Source: an uncultured Verrucomicrobia subdivision 3 bacterium (GTDB lineage Bacteria > Verrucomicrobiota > Verrucomicrobiia > Limisphaerales > UBA11358). Taken from it: 43,254 nucleotides of DNA. This document shows positions 26,427-33,585 of the stretch, piece by piece; position 1 is the first letter of the stretch; every line of letters begins with the position of its first letter. Under the pieces are notes generated by a model. It did no database searches. It was not told where the DNA came from and was given only the letters and a program-made list of their open reading frames with translations. The position numbers and the translations under genes are program-made. Location: positions 1 to 43,254 of the forward strand of contig CAISVF010000611.1 in assembly GCA_903888765.1 (NCBI GenBank). Direction: 5' to 3'.

Positions 26427-27185
26427 ATGAAAATCCCAATAATAATCGCACTGCTGACGATCCATAGCGTCAGTTTTGCCTGGGATTTTGTGCAGCTAAA
26501 CGGCATTACTGGGTTGTTTAAGGCCAAAATGGCCTTTTTAGTGATTTACCAACCGGAACAACCAAACCCCATCAACCTCACCTTATCAGAGGGGGAAACG
26601 CAATTGGGGATCAAGCTTGTGGGGGTGGACGTGGAGCACCAACGCGTGGAAATTGACAATGACGGCGTTAAGCAGTTTCTGCGCCTGAGTTCCGGTATTG
26701 GGGATTCCGCTGCTGTCACCCCCATTCCTACGGAAGATACGCCACGCCCGATCACGGATCAGGATAAGCAAGCTGTTGCCAATTTTTTAGCGAGCCAAAG
26801 CGCTTTGGCGAAAATGAATAACGGAGCCTCCTTGTTTACTGCTGCCGTCGGATCCGGCGGCAATGGCTTTGGAGGATCAATTCCTAATGCCGGGTCTGGT
26901 TCCAACCCTGCGAATCCGCCTTCTGACTCGGGTTCTGACTCCAATGGAATAAAGCCCCAGACAGATTACACCAAGGAACGCTGGTACCGGGAATCCCTTG
27001 TGGTGGAACAAAAACGTCTGGATACCGCCAATGACGTGCTAGCGGGCGAAATGACGCCGTTGCCTCGCACCCCTTTGACTCCCTCAGGCACGCCCGAGGT
27101 TCTGCTCGGTCGCGGTGCCTTTTATTCCAATCACATACCCAATTATGTGGTTCCCGGTTTCGTGAATCCGCTGGTCTCTCTCTGA
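26427..27185 (+). CDS. Small exported protein with GspC/PilP-like beta domain
   Basis: This 252-aa protein has a signal peptide (MKIPIIIALLTIHSVSFA). The first 90 mature residues read as a small beta domain: LNGITGLFKAKMAFLVI, then LSEGETQLGIKLVGVDVEHQRVEI and DNDGVKQFLRL. Alternating strands around a GE...G-x-K-L-V pattern are typical of the HR/PilP-GspC type found in secretion and pilus systems, and similar verrucomicrobial proteins occur beside secretion genes. The middle is Gly/Ser/Asn/Pro-rich and disordered, and the C-terminus is charged then hydrophobic. No secretion-system gene is adjacent, so the role is open. It lies after the terminator of the preceding unit and may have its own promoter. 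Confidence 0.7.
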   Translation: MKIPIIIALLTIHSVSFAWDFVQLNGITGLFKAKMAFLVIYQPEQPNPINLTLSEGETQLGIKLVGVDVEHQRVEIDNDGVKQFLRLSSGIGDSAAVTPIPTEDTPRPITDQDKQAVANFLASQSALAKMNNGASLFTAAVGSGGNGFGGSIPNAGSGSNPANPPSDSGSDSNGIKPQTDYTKERWYRESLVVEQKRLDTANDVLAGEMTPLPRTPLTPSGTPEVLLGRGAFYSNHIPNYVVPGFVNPLVSL

Positions 27186-27240
27186 CCGTATAACTGCGGG
27201 CGAGCCAGCTTCTGTTAACTCCTGTTGCCGTATTTGTCTT

Positions 27241-27330
27241 CCCGCCGGCGCGTCACTCCGTGCGCGGCGACGTAATAAACCCGGACACCTCTGTTGGTAA
27301 GCAAACGGCGCGCAGAAGAGTGCCTGCCTA
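27241..27330. repeat. Intergenic inverted-repeat element, copy A
   Basis: A GC-rich left arm (GCCGGCGCGTCACTCCGTGC) and a right arm (GGTAAGCAAACGGCGCGCAG) flank a CGGACACCTCTGTTGG centre. The right half matches copy B base for base at most positions (CTCTGTTGG-AAGC-AAC-GCG-GCAGA-GA). Confidence 0.7.
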
Positions 27331-27486
27331 ATGGCACCTCCCCTTGTGCTGCCGACTGAATCACAATTTTGAATCAAATAATAAAATAAATCTTCCACCC
27401 AGACGGACCGAAAATCGCACTGGAAATGGACCGGATTTTGGTTCTCATTGCTCGACCTGAATGACGACTCCTGCCAGGCCCGCATG

Positions 27487-27574
27487 CGGTAGGGAGCGCA
27501 GTCCTCTGCGCGCCGTCGTGGCAAATCCGAACGCGTCTGTTGGCAAGCGAACTGCGTGCAGAGGACTACCCGCC
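27487..27574. repeat. Intergenic inverted-repeat element, copy B
   Basis: The left arm GTAGGGAGCGCAGTCCTCTG is inverted in the right arm (CAGAGGACTACCC). The centre CCGAACGCGTCTGTTGGCAA aligns with copy A, and a further relative lies at 40006-40067. It looks like a MITE-type or palindromic dispersed repeat. Confidence 0.7.
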
Positions 27575-27599
27575 CACGTTGCAAGCAAGTTCTCATTCT

Positions 27600-27849
27600 T
27601 CAGCGATAAACAGTCCGACAGTCGCTCAGGAACCATCGCCAGCAACCCATGGACCCTGCTGAAAGAAAGGTCCATCCGCAAACAATCGGCTTGTGTCGCG
27701 GCGGCGGCCATTAGTCCGCGTACCAAATTATCGGCCAGTAGCCCGGCGTAGCACTCCTTGCCCACGATATCGGCGGATTTGGCCTTCGAGCGGTCCCTCT
27801 GCACAGTGGATTTGACGGTCCGGAAGTGCAACTCCGACTGCCAGCACAT
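27600..27849 (-). pseudogene. IS4-type transposase remnant
   Basis: About 83 residues read like the C-terminal core of an IS4 transposase. WQSELHFRTVKSTVQRDRSK contains the Glu-bearing block corresponding to E-L-x-F-R-x-I-K-T-T. It is followed by the KSADIVGKECYAGLLADNLVRGLM segment (normally K-S-P-x-M-V-x-K-E...LLAYNLIR-x-LM) and LSFSRVHGLL. The N-terminal two thirds, including the first two catalytic Asp, is missing. The downstream part runs into inverted-repeat copy B. It is a dead fragment. Confidence 0.72.
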
Positions 27850-27906
27850 GGAATCGGCGCGGACGGCTTTTCTGGAGGTTGCCGCTTCCCAGCCAGCCGC
27901 GTAGGT

Positions 27907-28611
27907 TCAATGGCCGGTACCGGCGGAAAACTGTTCCGCCATGCGTGTCAGCCGTTTGTTGTCGGCGCGGATGCGCGCGGCGAGTGTGCGCGAGGTTGCC
28001 TGCAAAAAGGGCGTGGCGAGATTCGGCGCTTCGCGGGTCAGGCGTTGAAAGTTGGTCGCCGAAAGCCGCAATAGCGTGCTATCCACATTCGCCACCACAT
28101 CCGCTGAGCGCGGACCCTGGTCGAAGATGGACATCTCCCCGAAGAAATCACCAATGGCCACCGTGATCAGAATGGTTTCCCGCCCGCCGGCGAGCGTGCG
28201 GGCGCGGAGTTCGCCTCCCAGCACCAGATACAGCGCGTCGCCGGGGTCTCCCTGGCTGAAGAGCACGGCGTGCTGTTTGACTTCCTTTAATTCCAGGAAT
28301 TCCGCCAGGTGAGCCAGTTGGGCTTCGTTAAGGTCCGCCAGAATCTTGATGCGGCGCAGCGAGCCCGGCTTGAAGCCTTTGCGGATGAAGCTGGTGGAAA
28401 CCCCTTCCATCGTGGCGGTCAGGTAATCCTTCAATTCGGGGATATCCTCCGCTTTGCACCAGCGATTGTCCTCGCGCGAAAAAACCCAGCTTTCCCGCTG
28501 CACCCGCTCATCCGCCGTCCATTCCTGCAGCGTTTCCAGCGGCACCGGGCCGTAGGAGGATTCGTCAATGCCCCAGATGAAATATCGGTTGGTAGAATTT
28601 ACTGATTCCAT
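27907..28611 (-). CDS. GYF-like plus cyclic-nucleotide-binding domain protein
   Basis: This 234-aa cytoplasmic protein has an N-terminal GYF_2-like domain (about 9-60: YFIWGIDESSYGPVPLETLQ). The Crp/FNR-type effector domain spans about 90-205. Its phosphate-binding cassette, FGEMSIFDQGPRSADV, has the Glu (E159) and Arg-Ser (168-169) used for cyclic-nucleotide contact, so it may bind cAMP or cGMP. No helix-turn-helix follows; the C-terminus is a helix rich in Arg and Lys. It is therefore not a Crp-like DNA-binding regulator and more likely senses a nucleotide and binds another protein through the GYF part. It is 48 bp downstream of pheA on the same strand. Confidence 0.85.
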   Translation of the reverse strand: MESVNSTNRYFIWGIDESSYGPVPLETLQEWTADERVQRESWVFSREDNRWCKAEDIPELKDYLTATMEGVSTSFIRKGFKPGSLRRIKILADLNEAQLAHLAEFLELKEVKQHAVLFSQGDPGDALYLVLGGELRARTLAGGRETILITVAIGDFFGEMSIFDQGPRSADVVANVDSTLLRLSATNFQRLTREAPNLATPFLQATSRTLAARIRADNKRLTRMAEQFSAGTGH

Positions 28612-28659
28612 AATTAAGGGCTAATTATCATTAGGCCGGGGCGGATTAAAAGCAAAAAG

Positions 28660-29721
28660 TTAATCCACCACTGGATACGAACCCAGTATTTTCACGAAAT
28701 TGCAATGCTGGCCGAGTTGCTCAATCGCTTTGGTCACCTTGGCGTCCTGATAATGCCCGGCGCAATCCACAAAAAAGAAATATTCCCAGGCCTTGCGCTT
28801 GCTGGGACGGGACTCGATTTTGGTCATGTTGATCTTGAATTTGCGGAACGCCGCAATCGCTTCATACAGGGCGCCCGCCTTGTCCGCCACGCTTAACATC
28901 AGGCTGGTGCGGTCGGCCCCGGTGGGCGGACTGCACTGCCGGCCCAGCACGATAAAGCGCGTGACATTCACGGAATTATCCTGAATATCCCGCCGCAGAA
29001 TTTTGAGCCCATACTTTTCCGCGGCGAGCACGCCGCCGAGGGCGGCGGCAAATTTCTCCTTGGCGGCCAGTTCCGCCGAGCGCGCATTGGAAGAGGTCTC
29101 CACGATTTCCACGCGCGGTAAATTTTTTGCCAGCCAGCCGCGGCATTGCGCCAGGGATTGGGGATGCACGTACAGTTTGCGGATCCGGGCTAGCGGGGAG
29201 TTGCTCATCAGGCATTGCTGGATGCTGAGCACAATCTGCGACACAATTTTCAGGTCGCTGTCCACAAACATATCCAGCGTGTGCGTGACCACGCCTTCAG
29301 TGGAATTTTCCACGGGCACCACCCCGTAATCGGCGGTGCGCTTGCTGACTTCGGTGAAAACGTCGCCAATGGTCTTCTGCGCGGCATAGTTGAGGCTGGC
29401 CCCGAATTTCTCGATGGCCGCCTGATGGGTGAAGGTCGCTTCGGGGCCAAAATAGGCGATCACCATGGTCTTTTCCAGGGCCAGGGCGCTGGACATGATT
29501 TCCCGGTAAATCGCCCGGAGTTGATCGTCGGTGATTGGCCCGCTGTTTTGGGCGCAGACGCGGTCAAATACGGCGCGCTCCCGGTGGGGGGCATATATTT
29601 CCTCGCCCGCCGCCAGCTTGATTTCTCCGATGGATAAGACATGGCGGGTGCGCTCATTGAGCAGCCGGACAATCTGCGCGTCCAACTGGTCAATCGCCTG
29701 GCGATGTTCGGAAAGGCTCAT
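28660..29721 (-). CDS. pheA: Bifunctional chorismate mutase/prephenate dehydratase (P-protein)
   Basis: PheA converts chorismate to prephenate and then to phenylpyruvate in phenylalanine synthesis. From the ATG at 29721 it is 353 aa; the frame also offers a TTG three codons earlier. The AroQ-type mutase is about 4-88 (RQAIDQLDAQIVRLLNERTR). The dehydratase is about 88-268, with GVVPVENSTEG at 133-143 and the catalytic TRF at 254-256. The ACT domain follows (GAL at 283-285, ESRPSKRKAWEY from 303), the site for phenylalanine feedback inhibition. It is complete and typical of non-enteric bacteria. It is divergent from the class IV aminotransferase gene. Confidence 0.96.
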   Translation of the reverse strand: MSLSEHRQAIDQLDAQIVRLLNERTRHVLSIGEIKLAAGEEIYAPHRERAVFDRVCAQNSGPITDDQLRAIYREIMSSALALEKTMVIAYFGPEATFTHQAAIEKFGASLNYAAQKTIGDVFTEVSKRTADYGVVPVENSTEGVVTHTLDMFVDSDLKIVSQIVLSIQQCLMSNSPLARIRKLYVHPQSLAQCRGWLAKNLPRVEIVETSSNARSAELAAKEKFAAALGGVLAAEKYGLKILRRDIQDNSVNVTRFIVLGRQCSPPTGADRTSLMLSVADKAGALYEAIAAFRKFKINMTKIESRPSKRKAWEYFFFVDCAGHYQDAKVTKAIEQLGQHCNFVKILGSYPVVD

Positions 29722-29908
29722 CGCAATCAAGGATGCGGAAATCAGCCGGAAGAATCAAACCCGTTTCTGCCGGATTCCTGGGCGTCCGCCGGTGCGTGGC
29801 TCCCGGATGCTTGGCCGGCTCACGGGGAAAATTGTTTTTTGAATTTTTCTGCTCGCGCTTAGTCGCCCGTTCGCGTTATAAATGATGCATTAGGAAACGG
29901 GCATTCTC

Positions 29909-30757
29909 ATGGTAGTATTTCTTAACGGGAAATTTTTGGCGGAAGCGGAGGCGGTCGTTCCTTTGAGCGATCGCGGGATTCTGCTGGGCGACGGCTTGTT
30001 TGAAACCGTGCGGGTGGCCAACCGGCGTCCCTTCCGGCTGGCCCAGCATCTGGAGCGGCTGGTGCGTGGTGCCGATTTTCTTAAAATCCCCCTGCCGTGC
30101 CTGCCCCGGGAAATACAGCAATTCACCCTGCAATTGATTGCGGAGAATGATTTGCCCGAGGCAATTTTGCGGGTGACCCTGACCCGCGGTTCGGGTGCCC
30201 GCGGCTATTCCATTAAAAACGCCGGACCGCCCACCTTGGCCATGGTGCTGCATCCGTTGCCCCCGCAAGCCGCTGCGGAGGAGCCGCTCCAGTGGAGTCT
30301 GGTCACCTCCTCTTTTCGCATACCGTCTGCGGATGCGCTCTCCTCGTTCAAAACCACCAGCAAAATCAGCCATATTATGGCGCGTGCCGAGGCGGAGGAA
30401 AAGGGGGCGGATGAAGCGCTGTTGCTCAACACCAATGGCGAGGTGGCCGAGACGGCGGGCGGCAATATTTTTTGGGTTTTTCACGATAAGATCTGCACCG
30501 TCCCGACCGGGCGCGGGGTGCTGCCCGGGATAACCCGGGCGGTGGTATTGGAATTATGCCAGTCGCTCGGGTTGCCCACCAATAAATGCGTGGTTAAGCC
30601 GGAACAGTTGCGTCGGGCCGAAGGCATATTTGTTTCGCAAAGTACGCTGGGTATTGTCCCGGTCGCGGCTTTTGACGGCCATCCCGTCGCCCCGTCACCG
30701 CTGGTGGACCAGTTGGCGTCCGCTTATCACACGGCGCTGTTGCACGAGACGATGTGA
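29909..30757 (+). CDS. Class IV aminotransferase-fold PLP enzyme (aminodeoxychorismate lyase or BCAT-like)
   Basis: The 282-aa fold type IV PLP enzyme has PLSDRGILLGDGLFETVR (18-35) at the start. The PLP lysine is probably K148 in SSFKTTSKISH. The E-A-L-L-L-N-x-x-G-E-V-A-E block with E181 is followed by GGNIFWV, and GVLPGITRAVVLEL and SQSTLGIVPV are further family motifs. Family members are branched-chain aminotransferases, D-amino-acid aminotransferases and 4-amino-4-deoxychorismate lyase (PabC). Length and the LSSFKTTS and TSTLGI-like motifs fit PabC best, which would place it in folate synthesis from chorismate. Assignment among the three remains uncertain. It is divergent from pheA. Confidence 0.85.
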   Translation: MVVFLNGKFLAEAEAVVPLSDRGILLGDGLFETVRVANRRPFRLAQHLERLVRGADFLKIPLPCLPREIQQFTLQLIAENDLPEAILRVTLTRGSGARGYSIKNAGPPTLAMVLHPLPPQAAAEEPLQWSLVTSSFRIPSADALSSFKTTSKISHIMARAEAEEKGADEALLLNTNGEVAETAGGNIFWVFHDKICTVPTGRGVLPGITRAVVLELCQSLGLPTNKCVVKPEQLRRAEGIFVSQSTLGIVPVAAFDGHPVAPSPLVDQLASAYHTALLHETM

Positions 30758-30848
30758 TGCCTTTCATTAGCCTGCATCAAATCGTCCGATCCCGCTTGAA
30801 TTTACCACCGCTGGCAGCGTAACTTACCGCGTAACCACGAGGTATTAT

Positions 30849-31547
30849 ATGATAAACGCCAGCCTTGACCGTTGTCTTTCGTTTGTAAACAGCCAATCCG
30901 TGCCGTCGGCGAAAGCCGCCGCCCCGGTGCAGGTTCGCCGTGCCGTCACCATTTCGCGCCAGGCAGGGTGTGGTGCGGTACATGTGGCGGAAAAATTGGC
31001 CAACTATTTGCAGCAGCAGGCGCCGGTGCCGGGCGTCAGCTGGACGATCTTTGATCGGGAGTTGATGGATAAGGTGCTTGCCGACCATAAATTGCCGAAA
31101 TACCTCGCCAAATTCCTGCCGGAGGACCGCGCCTCGCAGATCGAGGATACGCTGGCTGATATTTTTGGCGTGCACCCGCCGACGCATACGATGATCAAGC
31201 AGACGGCCGAGACGCTTTTGCAACTGGCTGAACTTGGCGGAGTCATCCTCATTGGTCGCGCGGGCAACATTGTGACCTCCAAGCTGCCCCACGTTCTGCA
31301 TGTTCGCTTGGTGGCCCCGTTGGAGGACCGGATTGAGCGCATTTGTCACGACGATCATAAAACCCCGGACGAAGCCCGGAAATTCTGCCTGGAGGAAGAG
31401 CAGGCGCGCGCGCGGTATCTGAAAACCTACTTTAACGCCGATATCAACGACCCGCTGCATTATCACCTCATCATCAATACGAGCCGGGTCAGTCCTCATC
31501 ATGCCGCGCAATTGATTGCCGATGCGACGTTGAGCCTGAACTCCTAA
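30849..31547 (+). CDS. Cytidylate kinase-like family protein
   Basis: This 232-aa protein resembles the cytidylate-kinase-like family (Cytidylate_kin2). TISRQAGCGAVHVAEKLANY (34-53) occupies the P-loop position but lacks the usual GxGGxxxA/K form (typical members read ISR-x-x-G-S-G-G-R). VSWTIFDRELM, the helical lid region, GGVILIGRAGNIVT, VRLVAPLEDRIERI and INTSRVSPHHAAQLI are further family landmarks. The substrate is unknown; members with this layout are not proven CMP kinases. A genuine cmk would be about 220 aa with a canonical P-loop. It lies 91 bp after the PLP enzyme and 25 bp before the L,D-transpeptidase. Confidence 0.82.
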   Translation: MINASLDRCLSFVNSQSVPSAKAAAPVQVRRAVTISRQAGCGAVHVAEKLANYLQQQAPVPGVSWTIFDRELMDKVLADHKLPKYLAKFLPEDRASQIEDTLADIFGVHPPTHTMIKQTAETLLQLAELGGVILIGRAGNIVTSKLPHVLHVRLVAPLEDRIERICHDDHKTPDEARKFCLEEEQARARYLKTYFNADINDPLHYHLIINTSRVSPHHAAQLIADATLSLNS

Positions 31548-31572
31548 ATTCAAACTTGGGTCGGCGGCGCAG

Positions 31573-32778
31573 GTGTGGCTAAATGGGCGTGTGCCCGTTC
31601 TGCAAAAATCTTCGGGAAAGCGGCGGAATCGCGGCGGCGACTTTTTTGCCGTAGTGCTTTTGTTGGCCATTTTGACCGGGCTGGGCTGGTTGTGGTGGAG
31701 GCACCTGCATCTAGAAAAAAAGCCTCCCGCTCAGCTGCCGGCACCGGTTAATGTGGTGAAAAAGAGTGTTTCTCCCTTGCTCGCGGTTCCCGTGGTGAAA
31801 ATTGTGGAAGCCGACCCGCTTCCGGTGCCGGTTCTGCCCGTTCCCGTGGCTCCGCCGGTAGTCATTCCCCCGCCCGCCAAGCCTCCGCCGGTCGCACCGG
31901 TGGTTCCAGCAACGGAATTTCCCCGTCCTGTGCATGCGGCGCTCGAAACCCAAATTGCGCTGGCGCGACGGGCCATTTCGCCTGGCTCGCTTGATGGGGC
32001 CATTGGCTCGCAGACGCGGGCGGCCCTCGCGGCGTTCCAGCGCACGGTTCATTTGCCTGCGGCTGGCACCCTGGATACCGACACGCAAGTCCAATTGACG
32101 CTCGCCGCGCCGTGGCTGGTGAATTATCTCGTGACCAGCAATGACCTGGCGCGACTTCAGCCACTCGGTAAAACCTGGCTGGCCAAATCCCGGCAGTCAG
32201 CCTTGGCATACGAAACCATTCTGGAATTGGTTGCCGAAAAGGCCCATGCCCACCCCCAATTGATTCAAAAATTAAATCCGGGGGTGGACTGGGCAACTGT
32301 TTCTGGCGGCACCGTGCTGAAAATTCCCGACGTGAGCTATCCCCCGCCGGTGGACCTGGCGGCTTTTGTGATTATCCATTTGTCGGGGAAATTTCTCGAA
32401 GCCTTTGATGCCGGAACCAACCTGTTGTTTCATTGTCCTTGCAGCATTGCCGCGCGGGTGGAAAAGCGGCCGGTGGGGCAGTTGCACGTTGCCGTGGTTG
32501 CCCCCAACCCCAATTATACTTTTGACCCGTCGGTGTTTCCCGAATCGCCGGAGGCGCAGGCGATCGGTCATAAATTGATTTTGCCGCCCGGCCCGAACAA
32601 TCCCGTGGGCGTTGCCTGGATCGGTTTGGATCGGCCGGGCTATGGTATGCATGGCACTCCGGCGCCGGAGCAAGTCGGGCGCACGGAATCGCACGGGTGT
32701 TTCCGGCTGGCTAACTGGGATGCGGAATATTTGCTGAAACTCGCGTGGATCGGGCTGCCGGTGGAGGTGCTGCCTTGA
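31573..32778 (+). CDS. L,D-transpeptidase (YkuD) with peptidoglycan-binding and LysM-like domains
   Basis: This 401-aa envelope enzyme forms 3-3 peptidoglycan cross-links or attaches proteins to the wall. It starts at a GTG, has one membrane anchor (about 24-42) and a long Pro/Val-rich linker (50-115). A PG_binding_1-like helical domain follows (about 120-175: GSLDGAIGSQTRAALAAFQR). Then come a LysM-like stretch (about 215-255, ending VSGGTVLKIP) and the catalytic domain. The active site is GYGMHGTPAPEQVGRTESHG then CFRL, giving catalytic C376 with S373-H374-G375 and a distal HG. All catalytic residues are present. A second GTG at 31591 is possible as a start. Confidence 0.93.
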   Translation: MWLNGRVPVLQKSSGKRRNRGGDFFAVVLLLAILTGLGWLWWRHLHLEKKPPAQLPAPVNVVKKSVSPLLAVPVVKIVEADPLPVPVLPVPVAPPVVIPPPAKPPPVAPVVPATEFPRPVHAALETQIALARRAISPGSLDGAIGSQTRAALAAFQRTVHLPAAGTLDTDTQVQLTLAAPWLVNYLVTSNDLARLQPLGKTWLAKSRQSALAYETILELVAEKAHAHPQLIQKLNPGVDWATVSGGTVLKIPDVSYPPPVDLAAFVIIHLSGKFLEAFDAGTNLLFHCPCSIAARVEKRPVGQLHVAVVAPNPNYTFDPSVFPESPEAQAIGHKLILPPGPNNPVGVAWIGLDRPGYGMHGTPAPEQVGRTESHGCFRLANWDAEYLLKLAWIGLPVEVLP

Positions 32779-32883
32779 TCAGGATCGCCTGGCGGCCGTT
32801 CCAAATTTGTCCGGAAATTATCATTGCCCGGCAGCGAGATTCGGTAAAACTATAGGTGAACTTTAAACTAAGGAAAATATCAT

Positions 32884-33531
32884 ATGATGACGGGAATTAT
32901 TTTGGCGGAACCGGGAACCATGGCCATCGGCGCGATTCTTCTCTTGATAGTGGGTGGACTGTTGGTCCTGGCGCTTATCATTGGCGGGCTGGTGGTCGGC
33001 ATATACAACAAGCTGGTCACTTTGCGCAACCGTTACAAAAACGCCTACGCGCAGATTGATGTGCAACTCAAGCGCCGGTATGACCTGATCCCCAATCTGG
33101 TGGAAACCGCCAAGGGGTATATGGCCCACGAGCGGAACACTTTGGAAGCGGTCATTGCCGCCCGCAATGTGGCTTATGCCGCCTCCCAGGGTGCCGCCAG
33201 CAATCCCGGAGATTTAGCGGCGATGAAAAACCTGGTTTCCGCTGAAAGTGGTTTGGGGGGAGCGTTAAGTCGCCTCATGGTCGTCAGCGAGCAATATCCC
33301 GAACTCAAGGCGAATCAGAACATGATGCAATTGACCGAGGAACTGACTTCGACCGAAAACAAAATCTCTTTTGCCCGTCAGGCTTACAATGATTCCGTAA
33401 TGGCTTATAATACTGACCGGGAGGTGTTTCCGAGCAATCTGATCGCTGGCACCTTTAATTTCGCGGCTGCGGAACTGTTCGTGATTGATAAGCCGGAGCA
33501 GAAGGACGCGCCCAAAGTTTCCTTTTCCTGA
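32884..33531 (+). CDS. lemA: LemA family membrane protein
   Basis: This 215-aa protein has a single N-terminal transmembrane helix (about 14-42), then the LemA coiled helical domain (YNKLVTLRNRYKNAYAQIDV, then KRRYDLIPNLVETAKGY). YPELKANQNMMQLTEELTST and FNFAAAELF-like segments near the C-terminus are family hallmarks. The function is not well defined; LemA proteins occur next to M48/HtpX proteases or in membrane stress operons, and this one precedes an M48 protease by 54 bp. A purine-rich AAGGAAA a few bases upstream is a good ribosome binding site. A tandem ATGATG gives two possible starts. Confidence 0.94.
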   Translation: MMTGIILAEPGTMAIGAILLLIVGGLLVLALIIGGLVVGIYNKLVTLRNRYKNAYAQIDVQLKRRYDLIPNLVETAKGYMAHERNTLEAVIAARNVAYAASQGAASNPGDLAAMKNLVSAESGLGGALSRLMVVSEQYPELKANQNMMQLTEELTSTENKISFARQAYNDSVMAYNTDREVFPSNLIAGTFNFAAAELFVIDKPEQKDAPKVSFS

Positions 33532-33585
33532 CTGGCGGAAATACGGTCTCGCTAAATCGGTACAATTCTCTGCGCCGACGCAACG

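Noticed and set aside
27084-27596. A 170-codon minus-strand frame
   Set aside because: Its sequence is produced by the two inverted-repeat copies; the protein is repetitive Arg/Cys-rich text.
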